DNA of 64,000 nt from Collinsella sp. (GTDB taxonomy: Bacteria; Actinomycetota; Coriobacteriia; Coriobacteriales; Coriobacteriaceae). The first letter of the stretch is position 1. Every line of letters starts with the position of its first letter. The stretch lies in assembly GCA_019419545.1 (NCBI GenBank), contig DXZT01000062.1:50508-114507 (forward strand), in the 5' to 3' direction. Positions 52,364 to 62,217 of this stretch are shown piece after piece. The position numbers were made by a program, and so were the translations under genes. A model generated the notes under the pieces. It did no database searches. It worked only from the letters and a program-made list of their open reading frames with translations, and was not told where the DNA came from.

Positions 52364-53806
52364 ATGGACCAGACCGTACCCGCATACGCCGCCGAGGTGG
52401 CCGATTACGGGCGCAGCCGCGACCCCGAGCCGGGTGAAGGCGCGCTCGTAAAGAACGTGCGTCCCGAATCGCCCGCGTGGGATGTGGGTATCGAGCCGGG
52501 CATGCGCGTGCTCACGGTCAACGGCGAGGCGCTCACCGACATGATCGTGTGGCTCTGGGAGGCAGATGACGACACCGTCGAGCTGGAGGTATTCGATCCG
52601 CGCGACGGCACCGTCACCCCCGTTGAGCTCGATCGCTTTCCCGGCGAGGACTGGGGTCTGGAGTTCGATGGCCCCATCTTCGACGGCATGCGTACCTGCG
52701 TAAACGCCTGCGTGTTCTGCTTTATGACGATGCTGCCCAAGGGCGGTCGCTCCACGCTCTACATCCGCGATGACGACTATCGCCTGAGCTTTTTGCAGGG
52801 CAACTTTGTCACGCTCACAAACCTCACCGACGAGGACGTGCAAAACGTCATCGACCGCAACATGAGCCCCATGAACGTGTCGGTCCACGCCGTGAGCCCC
52901 GACGTCCGCCGCCGCATGATGGGCCGCAACGCCCAGCGCGGCATGGACGTGCTCGAAACCATCATGGCCGCCGGTATCGAGATTCACGCGCAGATCGTGC
53001 TGTGCCCCGGCATGAACGACGGCGAGGAGCTGCAAAAGACCCTGCGCTTTTGCGAGGAGCACGAGCAAATCACGAGCCTGGGCATTGTGCCGCTTGGTTT
53101 TACCAAGCATCAGAACCGTTTTAGCTGGTCCTACAGCGACAAGCCCGAACTGGCGCGCGAGACCATCGCCATGATCCGGCCCTTCCAGGACCGTGCCTTC
53201 GAGCGCTTTGGCCGCCACACCTTCCAGATGAGCGACGAGTTCTACCTGGATGCCGGCATCGAGCCGCCCGAGGCCGACTTTTACGACGGCTACCCGCAGT
53301 ACTACGACGGCATCGGCATGATCCGCTCGTATCTGGACGAGACCGACGACGTGCTGGCTACCGATGCCGAGCGACTGGCCCGCGTCCGCGAGGCCATCGC
53401 CGCCCGCAGCCAGCACCTGCTGTGCCTCTCCGGCGCCAGCGCGCGCGACACCGTGGCGCGCTTTGTGGAGTCGCCGCATGGTCTCGGCGGCACTGTTACG
53501 GCCATCAAGAACCGCTACTTCGGCGGCAACGTGGACGTGACCGGCCTCATCGTCGCGTGTGACATTCTGGAGCAGCTGCCCCAAGACCTGTCGGGGGTTA
53601 TGCTCTTTGTGCCTAAGCTCATGTTCAACGCTGACGGCATGACGCTTGACGAGTATCATCGTGACGATTTACTCGCAAGCCTTACCAGTCGCGGCGCCGA
53701 GGTTCATGTGGTGTCGACCATGCCGCATGAGCTGCTCGATACCCTGGAGCATATCCTTGGCATTGTGCCCGCAGACTCTACTAATTCCGCTGACCCTATC
53801 CATTAA
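52364..53806 (+). CDS. DUF512-family radical SAM protein with PDZ-like N terminus
   Basis: A 480-residue protein. The N-terminal ~80 residues are PDZ-like (VRPESPAWDVGIEPGMRVLTVNGE). Then comes the FeS-binding C-V-N-A-C-V-F-C set near residue 110, with the spacing C-x3-C-x2-C of radical SAM enzymes. NVSVHAVSPDVRRRMMG, GIVPLGFTKHQ and the C-terminal DUF512 block follow (SGASARDTVARFV, NRYFGGNVDVTGLIVACDI). The family is well conserved next to der in many Firmicutes and Actinobacteria, but its function is not established. Confidence 0.9.
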   Translation: MDQTVPAYAAEVADYGRSRDPEPGEGALVKNVRPESPAWDVGIEPGMRVLTVNGEALTDMIVWLWEADDDTVELEVFDPRDGTVTPVELDRFPGEDWGLEFDGPIFDGMRTCVNACVFCFMTMLPKGGRSTLYIRDDDYRLSFLQGNFVTLTNLTDEDVQNVIDRNMSPMNVSVHAVSPDVRRRMMGRNAQRGMDVLETIMAAGIEIHAQIVLCPGMNDGEELQKTLRFCEEHEQITSLGIVPLGFTKHQNRFSWSYSDKPELARETIAMIRPFQDRAFERFGRHTFQMSDEFYLDAGIEPPEADFYDGYPQYYDGIGMIRSYLDETDDVLATDAERLARVREAIAARSQHLLCLSGASARDTVARFVESPHGLGGTVTAIKNRYFGGNVDVTGLIVACDILEQLPQDLSGVMLFVPKLMFNADGMTLDEYHRDDLLASLTSRGAEVHVVSTMPHELLDTLEHILGIVPADSTNSADPIH

Positions 53807-53816
53807 AGGAGAGCAG

Positions 53817-55151
53817 ATGAAACCTATCGTCGCCGTTGTCGGACGCCCCAACGTGGGCAAGTCCACGCTCGTTAACCGCCTGGCCCAAACCTCGGACGCC
53901 ATCGTCCATGAGTCCCGCGGCGTCACGCGCGATCGCTCATACCACACGGCCGATTGGAACGGCCGCGAGTTCACCATTGTCGACACGGGCGGCATCGAGC
54001 CGCTCAAGAGCGATGACGTTTTTGCCACGTCCATCCGCGACCAGGCCCTCGCCGCCGCCGAGGAAGCCGCCGTCATCCTGTTTGTGGTCGACGGCCGCAC
54101 CGGCGTCACCGAGGAGGACGAGTCGGTCGCCCGCATGCTCAAGCGCTGCGACAAGCCGGTCTTTCTACTGGTGAACAAGCTCGACAACCCCGATCGCGAA
54201 AACGACAGCATCTGGGAGTTCTATTCGCTCGGCGTCGGTGAGCCCACGCCCCTCTCGGCCCTGCATGGCCACGGCACGGGCGACCTGCTCGACGATATCG
54301 TGGCCCTGCTTCCGGAGGAAGAGGACGAGGTCGCCGATGAGTTCCCCGACGCCCTGAACGTCGCCATCATCGGCCGCCCCAATGCCGGCAAGTCGTCGCT
54401 GTTCAACCGCATCCTGGGCGCCGACCGCTCCATCGTCTCGAACATCGCCGGCACCACGCGCGACGCCATCGACACGGTCGTCGAGCGCAACGGCAAGCAC
54501 TACCGCATGGTTGACACCGCTGGTATTCGCAAGAAGAGCACCGTGTACGAGAATATCGAGTACTACTCCATGGTCCGCGGCCTGCGCGCCATCGATCGCG
54601 CCGACGTGGCGCTGCTCGTCGTCGACGCCTCCGTGGGCGTTACCGAGCAGGACCAGAAGGTCATGGGCTTGGCCATCGAGCGCGGCTGCGCCATCGTCGT
54701 GCTGCTCAACAAGTGGGACCTGCTCGACGACGACCGCAAGCGCGAGGCCTGCATGGAGACCGTCGACCGCCGTCTGGGCGTTATGGCTCCCTGGGCCCAG
54801 TACCTGCGCATCTCTGCCCTCACTGGCCGCAGCGTCGAGAAGATCTGGGCGATGGTCGACGCCGCCGAAAAGACGCGCTCGCAGAAGATCAGCACCTCGC
54901 GCCTCAACACGTTCCTCACCGACCTGCGCGAGTTCGGTCATACCGTGGTGGACGGCAAGCGCCGCCTGCGCATGCACTACGTGACCCAGACGGGCGTCAA
55001 CCCGCCGACGTTCACGTTCTTCGTCAACCATAGCGACCTGGTCAACGACACCTACCAACGCTACGTGGAGAACCGCATGCGCTCGACTTTCGATTTTGCC
55101 GGCACGCCCATTCGACTCTTCTTTAGGAAGAAGGAACAAAAGGATGCATAA
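53817..55151 (+). CDS. der: Ribosome biogenesis GTPase Der (EngA)
   Basis: A 444-residue protein with two GTPase domains and a KH-like C terminus that helps assemble the 50S subunit. Domain 1: GRPNVGKST, DTGGIEP, NKLD. Domain 2: GRPNAGKSS, DTAGIRKK, NKWD. The C-terminal KH part begins near RLNTFLTDLREFG and ends in RLFFRKK. ATG at 53817 has AAAGGAGAG upstream. The next start lies inside its last eight bases. Confidence 0.97.
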   Translation: MKPIVAVVGRPNVGKSTLVNRLAQTSDAIVHESRGVTRDRSYHTADWNGREFTIVDTGGIEPLKSDDVFATSIRDQALAAAEEAAVILFVVDGRTGVTEEDESVARMLKRCDKPVFLLVNKLDNPDRENDSIWEFYSLGVGEPTPLSALHGHGTGDLLDDIVALLPEEEDEVADEFPDALNVAIIGRPNAGKSSLFNRILGADRSIVSNIAGTTRDAIDTVVERNGKHYRMVDTAGIRKKSTVYENIEYYSMVRGLRAIDRADVALLVVDASVGVTEQDQKVMGLAIERGCAIVVLLNKWDLLDDDRKREACMETVDRRLGVMAPWAQYLRISALTGRSVEKIWAMVDAAEKTRSQKISTSRLNTFLTDLREFGHTVVDGKRRLRMHYVTQTGVNPPTFTFFVNHSDLVNDTYQRYVENRMRSTFDFAGTPIRLFFRKKEQKDA

Positions 55152-55827
55152 TCCGATTCTGCTGACCGCCATCTGCGCCGTGGTCTCGTTCTTTATCGGA
55201 GCGATTCCGTTTGGCCTGATCCTGGGCCGCATGTTCAACCACACGGACATTCGCAAGGCGGGCTCCGGCAACATCGGCACAACCAATGCGCTGCGCGTGG
55301 CCGGCCCTAAGGTGGCCGCGCTCACGTTGTTGCTCGACTGCCTTAAGGGCGCCATCTGCGTCCTTATCGCGCGTCCGCTCATTGCCGACTTGGGCTATGG
55401 CTTCCCCGTAAGCATCATGGCGCCCGGAGCCCCCGGCGATTGGATGCTCGGCGTCATTTGCCTAGCAGCGGTGTGGGGCCATATCTTCTCGCCCTACCTT
55501 AACTTCCACGGCGGCAAGGGTATCGCGGTTGGCCTGGGCGTCATCCTCGCCTGGTACTGGCCTATTGGCCTGTCGCTGCTCGGCATGTTTATCGTAGCCG
55601 TCGCCATCACCAAGTATGTGTCGGTGGGCTCGCTTGCCGCTGCCATCGGTCTTCCCATCGCTGCTTGCGCGGTCTTTCCGTACAGCAGCCTGGGACTTAA
55701 GTTTTGCATGGCGATGATCGGCATCACCGTGGTGTGGGCCCATCGCGCGAATATCAAAAAGCTCATGACGGGTAAGGAGTCCAAGCTCTCGTTTACCAAG
55801 CGCGTCACCGAGCCCGACGATAAGTAG
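55144..55827 (+). CDS. plsY: Glycerol-3-phosphate acyltransferase PlsY
   Basis: A 227-residue five-helix membrane enzyme that uses acyl-phosphate to make lysophosphatidic acid. Diagnostic loops are GAIPFGLILGR, RKAGSGNIGTTNALRVAG, WGHIFSPYLNFHGGKGIAVGLG and VWAHRANIKKL. It starts ATG at 55144 inside the end of der. With plsC and gpsA nearby, the block covers most of phosphatidic-acid synthesis. Confidence 0.95.
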   Translation: MHNPILLTAICAVVSFFIGAIPFGLILGRMFNHTDIRKAGSGNIGTTNALRVAGPKVAALTLLLDCLKGAICVLIARPLIADLGYGFPVSIMAPGAPGDWMLGVICLAAVWGHIFSPYLNFHGGKGIAVGLGVILAWYWPIGLSLLGMFIVAVAITKYVSVGSLAAAIGLPIAACAVFPYSSLGLKFCMAMIGITVVWAHRANIKKLMTGKESKLSFTKRVTEPDDK

Positions 55828-55836
55828 GAGAGAGTC

Positions 55837-56844
55837 ATGAATGTTGCGCTGATTGGCTCCGGCTCCTGGGGAACCGCCGTCGCCGGCCTTGCCGCCGCGC
55901 GAGCCGAGCGCGTGACCATGTGGGCCCACAGCGAGCAGACGGCCGCCGGCATTAACGGCGAGCACCGCAACCCGCGCTATCTGGTGGGATACGAGCTGCC
56001 GGACAACGTGGTGGCAACGACCGAGCTCGCCCATGCGCTCGACGGTGCCGATGCGATCATCTTTGCCGTACCCTCCACGCACTTGCGCGACGCGTGCCAT
56101 CAGGCGGCGCCGTTCATCGCGGACGACGCCCCAGTGCTCTGCCTCACTAAGGGCATCGAGCCCGAGTCTGGCCTGCTCATGAGCGAGGTCATCGCCAGCG
56201 AGATCGGCAACGAGACGCGTGTGGCGGCGCTTTCGGGCCCCAACCATGCCGAGGAAATCTGCCGTGGCGGGCTTTCGGCCGCCGTCATCGCCAGCGAGGA
56301 CCAGCAGGTGGGGGAGACCTTTAAGGAGCTGCTGCTGTCCACGGCCTTCCGCATCTACCTGTCGCAGGATATGACCGGTGTCGAGGTTTGCGGCGCTATG
56401 AAAAACGTCATCGCCATCGTGTGCGGCATTTCCACCGGTTCTGGTGCGGGCGACAACACGCTCGCCCTCATCATGACGCGCGGCCTGGCCGAGATCAGCC
56501 GTCTGGTGCACGCCCGCGGCGGCCAGGCCATGACCTGCATGGGACTTGCCGGCATGGGCGACCTCATTGCCACCTGTACCTCGGAGCATTCGCGCAACCG
56601 CACCTTTGGCTACGAGTTTGCCCACGGCGTGTCGCTCGACGAGTACCAGACGCGTACGCATATGGTGGTCGAGGGCGCCGTCGCAGCCCGCAGCGTCAGC
56701 GAACTTGCCCGTTCACTGGGCGTAGACATTCCGCTCACCTTTGCCGTAGAGCAAACGCTCTACAACGGTGTTACTTTGGATAGGGCGCTCGAGATCCTCA
56801 CCGACCGCGTCCCTTCTCAAGAGTTCTACGGACTCACCGACTAG
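55837..56844 (+). CDS. gpsA: Glycerol-3-phosphate dehydrogenase [NAD(P)+]
   Basis: A 335-residue enzyme reducing dihydroxyacetone phosphate to sn-glycerol-3-phosphate. GSGSWGTAVAGLAA is the nucleotide-binding loop. AVPSTHLRD, LTKGIEP, LSGPNHAEEI, the catalytic-Lys region EVCGAMKNVIAI and CMGLAGMGDLIATCTS all match the family. AGGAGAG precedes ATG, nine bases after plsY. Confidence 0.95.
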   Translation: MNVALIGSGSWGTAVAGLAAARAERVTMWAHSEQTAAGINGEHRNPRYLVGYELPDNVVATTELAHALDGADAIIFAVPSTHLRDACHQAAPFIADDAPVLCLTKGIEPESGLLMSEVIASEIGNETRVAALSGPNHAEEICRGGLSAAVIASEDQQVGETFKELLLSTAFRIYLSQDMTGVEVCGAMKNVIAIVCGISTGSGAGDNTLALIMTRGLAEISRLVHARGGQAMTCMGLAGMGDLIATCTSEHSRNRTFGYEFAHGVSLDEYQTRTHMVVEGAVAARSVSELARSLGVDIPLTFAVEQTLYNGVTLDRALEILTDRVPSQEFYGLTD

Positions 56845-56862
56845 CGCAGAAAGGCTACTACC

Positions 56863-57534
56863 ATGGGTTCCATTAAAATCGCTCCGTCCGTCCTCTCGGC
56901 CGACATGGCCAACCTCAAGGGCGAACTCGACAAGATCGCCGGAGCCGACTACGTGCACTTCGACGTCATGGACGGCCACTTTACCGGCAACCTCACCTTT
57001 GGCGTTGACATCCTCAAGGCCGTCAAGCGCTCCACCAATGTACCGGTCGACGCGCACCTCATGGTGTCGAACCCCGACGAGACGGTCGATTGGTACGCAG
57101 ACGCCGGCGCCGATATGATCACCGTACACTACGAGGCCTCCACGCACATGCACCGCACGCTCACCCATCTGCAGCAGCGCGGCGTTAAGGCCGGCGTGGT
57201 GCTCAACCCCGCCACCCCCGTGTGCGTGCTCGAGAGCATCATCGACGTCGTCGATATGGTACTGCTCATGAGCGTGAACCCGGGCTTTGGCGGTCAGAGC
57301 TTTATCCCGGGCACCATCGCTAAGCTCCACGAGCTCAGGGCCATGTGCGAGCGTCACGGCGTTTCGCCCCTCATCGAGGTCGACGGTGGCATTTCTTCCA
57401 AGAACATTGTCGAGGTCGTCAAGGCCGGCGCCAACGTGCTCGTGGCCGGTTCTGCCGTATTTAAGTCCGAAGATCCCGCTGCCGAGGTTGCGCTGCTGCA
57501 GAAGCTGGGCAACGAGGCCGCACAGGAGGCATAA
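56863..57534 (+). CDS. rpe: Ribulose-phosphate 3-epimerase
   Basis: A 223-residue TIM-barrel enzyme interconverting ribulose-5-phosphate and xylulose-5-phosphate. IAPSVLSADMANL holds the first active-site Asp. HFDVMDGHFTGNLTFG, DAHLMV, MSVNPGFGGQSF and EVDGGISSKN match the family, including the second catalytic Asp in EVDGG. AGAAAGG lies before ATG. Confidence 0.95.
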   Translation: MGSIKIAPSVLSADMANLKGELDKIAGADYVHFDVMDGHFTGNLTFGVDILKAVKRSTNVPVDAHLMVSNPDETVDWYADAGADMITVHYEASTHMHRTLTHLQQRGVKAGVVLNPATPVCVLESIIDVVDMVLLMSVNPGFGGQSFIPGTIAKLHELRAMCERHGVSPLIEVDGGISSKNIVEVVKAGANVLVAGSAVFKSEDPAAEVALLQKLGNEAAQEA

Positions 57535-57540
57535 ACCCTT

Positions 57541-58719
57541 ATGACCGCAGGTCAAAACCGCATACCCGTGAATCTTGACTATGCCGCCTCGACGCCCATG
57601 CGCGCCGAGGCGCTCCTTGCGCAGCGCGAGTACGACGACAGCGAGCTTGCCGGCGTCAACCCCAACTCGCTGCATTCGCTCGGCCGCAAGGCTGCCGCGC
57701 GTCTGGAGGTCGCACGTCGCGAGATCGCCCGCAGCTTTGGCGCGCGCGTCCGCCCGTCCGAGATTGTACTGACCAACGGCGGCACCGAAGCCAACCAGCT
57801 GGCGCTGCTCGGTCTTGCCGAGGGCGCTCGTCAGCGCGATCGCAAGCGCAATCGTGTAATTGTTTCGGCCATCGAGCACGATTCGATTCTGGACAACCTG
57901 CCGTTGCTGCGTGCCGCCGGCTTTACCGTCGACCTGGTGCAGCCCTGCCGCATGGGCTACATTGAGCCTGCCACGCTTGTCGAGCTGCTAGGCGACGACG
58001 TGGCGCTCGTGAGCATCATGGTTGCCAACAACGAGACCGGCGTGGTGCAGCCCATCCGCGAGCTTGCCGCGGCCACGCATACCGTTGGCGCCCTGTTCCA
58101 CACCGATGCTATCCAGGGGTATCTGCATATTCCGCTCGATGTCACCGAGCTGGGAGTTGACGCCATGACCGTTGCCGCGCACAAGATCGGTGGCCCCGTG
58201 GCATCCGGCGCGCTCTACCTTAAGAACCGCACGCCGCTGCGCCCGCGCATCTTTGGCGGCGGACAGGAAGCCGGACGTCGTGCCGGCACGCAAGACCTGC
58301 GCACGCAGCTCGCCTTTGCCGCTGCCGCCTCGTCTCTGACGCCCCATGTGGCTCAGGAGCGCGCGAAGCTGCAAGCCCTTTCCGACAAGCTCTACGCCAC
58401 GCTTACGGCCCACCAGCGCATTCACGCCACCATGGGTGACTACGCACAAGCCGACCGTCTGCCCGGCATGGTATCGATCTACATTGACGGCATGGACTCC
58501 GAGGAACTCATCATCAAGCTCGACGCCGCCGGCTTTGAGGTGTCGGCAGGCTCGGCATGCTCGAGTGGCAGCATGGACCCGAGCCATGTTTTAAGCGCGA
58601 TGGGCATCGGTCGCGAGCAGGCATTGGGCGCACTACGCATTTCCTTTGACGACCGCGTGAATCCGGACGATCTGGACGAGTTTGCCCAGACGCTGCTCTC
58701 GATCGTAGGCGCCGCATGA
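57541..58719 (+). CDS. Cysteine desulfurase (NifS/IscS-like)
   Basis: A 392-residue pyridoxal-phosphate enzyme. YAASTPMRAEALLA, NGGTEANQLALLG, SAIEHDSI, NNETGVVQPI, FHTDAIQGYLHIPLDV, AAHKIGGPVASGALY (the cofactor lysine) and GSACSSGSM (the sulfur-carrying cysteine) are all present. The short loop around Cys resembles the NifS/IscS class. It donates sulfur for iron-sulfur clusters or tRNA thiolation. There is no scaffold gene beside it. It overlaps the next gene by four bases (ATGA). Confidence 0.9.
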   Translation: MTAGQNRIPVNLDYAASTPMRAEALLAQREYDDSELAGVNPNSLHSLGRKAAARLEVARREIARSFGARVRPSEIVLTNGGTEANQLALLGLAEGARQRDRKRNRVIVSAIEHDSILDNLPLLRAAGFTVDLVQPCRMGYIEPATLVELLGDDVALVSIMVANNETGVVQPIRELAAATHTVGALFHTDAIQGYLHIPLDVTELGVDAMTVAAHKIGGPVASGALYLKNRTPLRPRIFGGGQEAGRRAGTQDLRTQLAFAAAASSLTPHVAQERAKLQALSDKLYATLTAHQRIHATMGDYAQADRLPGMVSIYIDGMDSEELIIKLDAAGFEVSAGSACSSGSMDPSHVLSAMGIGREQALGALRISFDDRVNPDDLDEFAQTLLSIVGAA

Positions 58720-59525
58720 TCGTCGCCGAGCTTGAGCGCGCGCTGCTGGCACGCTATCCCAAGACCGATGCCGAGAGTTGGGACCATGTAGGATTCTCCG
58801 TCGGCGACCCTGCCGCGGAGATTACCGGTGTTGCCTGCGCACTCGATGCGACCGAAGCCAATGTGCACCGCGCCCAGGAGGCCGGCGCCAACGTGCTGCT
58901 AACGCATCATCCCATCTATATCAAGGCGCCCGAGGCGTTTTGTCCGTCGGATTCCACACGCCCCCAATGCAGCGCCGCGCTGTACGAGGCAGCTCGTTGC
59001 GGCGTGAGCATCATCTCGCTTCACACCAACCTGGACCGCTCGCACGAAGCGCGCGTTCGCCTGAGCGATTTGCTAGGCGCAAAGCCCATAAGCTCGCTGG
59101 AGCATGCGGACGAGCCTGAACTCACCGGTCTGGGCGCCCTTGCGACCCTCAACGACCCCTGCAGCCTGCGCGACCTTGCCGCCCGCGCCGCCCAGGCGTT
59201 TGGCAGCGACCCGCGCGTGTGGGGCGAGGCAGATCACCCGTGCCGCACCATCGCCATTTTGGGCGGCTCCTTAGGCGACTTTGGAGAGCTCGCCATCGCC
59301 GCAGGCGCAGATGTCATCGTAACCGGCGAGGCGGGCTACCACGTGGCGCAAGACCTTGCCTTGCGCGGGCTGCCGGTGATCTTGCTCGGCCACGACCGCT
59401 CCGAAGAGCCGTTCGTTGATATATTGATGAACTCTGCAGTTGACGCCGGGGTCGACCCCCGTCATGCGATTAAAATATTGAACCCTTGCCAATGGTGGAC
59501 TGTGACAAAAGGAGAGAACTTATGA
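58716..59525 (+). CDS. Nif3-like dinuclear metal-centre protein (GTP cyclohydrolase I type 2-like)
   Basis: A 269-residue Nif3/YbgI-family protein. SWDHVGFSVGDP, VACALDATEANVHRA, LLTHHPIYIK (metal-binding His pair), SLHTNLDRS and VTGEAGYHVAQD with a late GHDRSEEP segment are characteristic. The biochemical role is not settled. The start overlaps the cysteine desulfurase by four bases and the stop overlaps the zinc-ribbon gene by four bases, so all three are coupled. Confidence 0.88.
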   Translation: MIVAELERALLARYPKTDAESWDHVGFSVGDPAAEITGVACALDATEANVHRAQEAGANVLLTHHPIYIKAPEAFCPSDSTRPQCSAALYEAARCGVSIISLHTNLDRSHEARVRLSDLLGAKPISSLEHADEPELTGLGALATLNDPCSLRDLAARAAQAFGSDPRVWGEADHPCRTIAILGGSLGDFGELAIAAGADVIVTGEAGYHVAQDLALRGLPVILLGHDRSEEPFVDILMNSAVDAGVDPRHAIKILNPCQWWTVTKGENL

Positions 59526-60241
59526 GCGCCGGCGCTACGCTACTCAAGCTGCAACAGATCGATTTGGAGCTCGCCCGCAACAAGAGCGAACTTGCCAATA
59601 TGCCGGAGCTCAAGGAGCTCGCTTCCAAGCGCAAGACCTATGTGAAGCTCAAGTCCGAGATGACCAAGCTCTACGCCCAGCGCAAGGATCTGGACATTGA
59701 GCTCGACGATCTCAACACCACCGAGATTCAGACCAACAACGCCATCGAGGCCGCCAAGAAGCGCCACGTGGACGGCTCCGACTACCGCGAGGTTCAGGAC
59801 CTGGAGAACGAGCTCGCCACCCTGGCCAAGCGCTTGGACAAGATCGAGCACACCCGCAATGACGTCGTCGTCGCCCATAAGGAAGCGCTTGACCGAGAGG
59901 CTCGCGCGCAGGCCATCATCGCCAAGTTCGAAGAGGGCGTGAAGGCCGATACCAAGGCCGCCCGCGCCAAGGCTGCCGACCTGCAGGCTCAGATCGAAGC
60001 CGCCACTAAGGAGCGCACCGCGCTGGCCGCCACGCTGCCGGCCGACGTGCTCACCGACTACGAGCGTCTGCTCAAGCAGTTCCGCGGCTTGGCCGTCGAG
60101 ACCATCCAGGGCAACATCCCCACGGTCTGCCACACCGCGCTGCAGGCATCGTCCATGAGCGACCTCAACCACGACGGTAGCGAGATTACGCACTGTCCGT
60201 ACTGCCACCGCCTCCTGGTGCTCCCGAGCAAGGAAGCCTAG
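59522..60241 (+). CDS. Zinc-ribbon coiled-coil protein (DUF164/C4-type)
   Basis: A 239-residue protein that is mostly a long two-stranded coiled coil (residues ~10-180, e.g. LQQIDLELARNKSEL and EVQDLENELATLAKRLDKIE). It ends in a C-terminal zinc ribbon where the cysteines of VCHTALQA and HCPYCHRL lie. ATG at 59522 has GGAGAG seven bases upstream. The family often precedes Nif3-like genes or RNase H-type genes in Actinobacteria. Function unknown. Confidence 0.88.
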   Translation: MSAGATLLKLQQIDLELARNKSELANMPELKELASKRKTYVKLKSEMTKLYAQRKDLDIELDDLNTTEIQTNNAIEAAKKRHVDGSDYREVQDLENELATLAKRLDKIEHTRNDVVVAHKEALDREARAQAIIAKFEEGVKADTKAARAKAADLQAQIEAATKERTALAATLPADVLTDYERLLKQFRGLAVETIQGNIPTVCHTALQASSMSDLNHDGSEITHCPYCHRLLVLPSKEA

Positions 60242-60243
60242 CG

Positions 60244-61458
60244 ATGACGGCGGCATCCAACAATTCAATGCAACTTGAGGGAAAAACGATCCTGCTGGGC
60301 ATTACCGGCGGGATCGCCGCCTATAAGTCGTGCAATATCGTGCGCCTGCTGCAAAAGCGCGGCGCCCACGTCAAGGTCGTCATGAGCGAGCACGCCATGG
60401 AGTTCGTGGGGCCGCTCACCTTCCGCGCACTCACCAATGAGCCCGTTGCCGTGGGCCTATTCGACGACCCCTCCGACCCCATCCACCATATCTCGCTGGC
60501 GCAGGAGCCCGACGTGGTGGTCGTGGCGCCCGCGACGGCCAACATCATCGCTAAGATGGCCAACGGCATCGCCGACGACCTCATCTCCACCACGCTGCTT
60601 GCCACGCCGCGCCCCATCGTGATCGCACCGGCCATGAACAATGGCATGTGGAAGGCACCGGCCACGCAGGCCAACATGGCCACGCTGCGCGAGCGCGGTG
60701 TCAATGTTGTGGGTCCGGGTAGCGGTTACCTTGCCTGCGGCGACGTGGACACGGGACGCATGAGCGAGCCCGAGGACGTCGTCGAGGCTGTCTGTGAGGT
60801 GCTCAACCCCGTGCCGCAAGACCTGACGGGCAAGCGCATCGTCATCACCGCCGGCCCCACGCACGAGCCGATCGACCCGGTGCGATTCATTGGCAACCGT
60901 TCTTCGGGCAAGATGGGTATCGCCCTGGCGGGGGAGGCCGCACGTCGCGGTGCCGCCGTCACGCTCGTGCTGGGACCGACATCGCTCGACGTTCCCCGCG
61001 GTGTGGAGTGCGTGCACGTACAGACCGCCTCAGAAATGCTCAAGGCAGCGCTGAGCGCCTTCCAGACGGCCGACGCGGCCATTTGCGCCGCCGCCGTCGC
61101 CGACTACACGCCGGCGGCCCCGGCGGACCATAAGCTCAAAAAGGCCAACGAGCGCCTGGATCGAATCGAGCTCGTCGAGACCGTTGACATCTTGGCCGAA
61201 CTTTCACGCCAAAAGGGCGATCGCCTCGTAATCGGCTTTGCAGCCGAGACTGATAACGTCGTCGAGTACGCCGAGCGCAAATTGACCCGCAAAGGCTGCG
61301 ATGCCATTATCGCCAACGATGTCTCACGCGCCGATTCGGGCTTTGGAACCGAGACCAACAAGGCTTGGATCGTGAGCATAGCGGGTACGCAAGAACTACC
61401 CGTACTAACAAAACCCCAGCTCGCAGATACAATTTTGGACTTGCTTCAAAATTTGTAA
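60244..61458 (+). CDS. coaBC: Bifunctional phosphopantothenoylcysteine decarboxylase / phosphopantothenate-cysteine ligase
   Basis: A 404-residue coenzyme A enzyme. CoaC half: GITGGIAAYKSCNIVRLL, HISLAQEPDVVVVAPATANIIAKMANG, PAMNNGMW (the PxMNxxMW motif) and GSGYLACGDVDTGRM with the catalytic Cys. CoaB half: ITAGPTHEPIDPVRFIGNRSSGKMG, AAAVADYTP, KKANERL and IGFAAET. Start ATG 60244 lies just after the zinc-ribbon stop. ATG 60271 is an alternative. It ends the housekeeping run, 80 bases before tRNA-Pro. Confidence 0.95.
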   Translation: MTAASNNSMQLEGKTILLGITGGIAAYKSCNIVRLLQKRGAHVKVVMSEHAMEFVGPLTFRALTNEPVAVGLFDDPSDPIHHISLAQEPDVVVVAPATANIIAKMANGIADDLISTTLLATPRPIVIAPAMNNGMWKAPATQANMATLRERGVNVVGPGSGYLACGDVDTGRMSEPEDVVEAVCEVLNPVPQDLTGKRIVITAGPTHEPIDPVRFIGNRSSGKMGIALAGEAARRGAAVTLVLGPTSLDVPRGVECVHVQTASEMLKAALSAFQTADAAICAAAVADYTPAAPADHKLKKANERLDRIELVETVDILAELSRQKGDRLVIGFAAETDNVVEYAERKLTRKGCDAIIANDVSRADSGFGTETNKAWIVSIAGTQELPVLTKPQLADTILDLLQNL

Positions 61459-61538
61459 AAAAGTTCTTGCACAAGGACAAAGTTTCGGGTTAATATACTC
61501 CCTGTTGCGAGCGAGAGCAGAGCAACAAACAAAAGCTT

Positions 61539-61615
<77 letters not shown>

Positions 61616-61625
61616 GAAGTTTGCA

Positions 61626-61654
61626 GGTCAGGCACCTAGTGCCTGACCTTTTTT
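61626..61654 (+). terminator. Terminator after tRNA-Pro
   Basis: GGTCAGGCAC (61626-61635) and GTGCCTGACC (61639-61648) are perfect 10-bp arms followed by TTTTTT. Confidence 0.9.
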
Positions 61655-61864
61655 GTTTTAAGCAAAAGCGTGTTGGTGATTCAATCACCAAGTGTGCTAA
61701 TTACTGCTTGTACGATTGTCGCGATTTTAGGCTACTTGAGCGATTTGCACCCAGCTGCGCCGAGCTATTATCGCAATGTGATTTTACAAACGCGTAACTG
61801 GTAAATGCCTAAATCTGACGCCATTTATCGCGGCGATTTACACAGCCGTAGCGACAGTACCGAA

Positions 61865-61901
61865 CAAGCGGGTCGCTGTATTAGTTACAGCGACCCGCTT
61901 G
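61865..61901. other. Perfect 16-bp hairpin in a gene-free region
   Basis: CAAGCGGGTCGCTGTA (61865-61880) and its exact complement (61886-61901) enclose five bases. There is no clear T-run on either side. The 560 bases from 61655 to 62217 carry no convincing gene. Confidence 0.6.
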
Positions 61902-61940
61902 TGATCGGTAGTCAAGTGAGTCATCGTCTAAAAAATCGCC

Positions 61941-61972
61941 AAAAAAGGCCCGCACAGGATTGCGCGGGCCTT
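61941..61972 (-). terminator. Minus-strand terminator without an obvious upstream gene
   Basis: On the minus strand the stem AAGGCCCGC...GCGGGCCTT is followed by T6. It would end transcription entering from ~62240 leftward, where only an unconvincing 84-codon frame exists. Confidence 0.6.
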
Positions 61973-62217
61973 CACCTTAATTTTAAGAAGCAAAAGACGA
62001 GCCTCGCCCGCCCGCCGTCCGATGAAACAACAAGAGCACTTGGACTGTCATTCCCTCTAATGCACTGGAGATATGTGTCAAGTTGCGACCATTATATGGC
62101 AAGCGAGTCCAAACGGCTGGCCTGAGAGCTTGATGAGCTAGCCAGAAATCTGGTCCGGAAAAATATCTTTTTACCATGCCCTCGCGATTAACCACCTTCT
62201 GAACGGGTATTATAGCT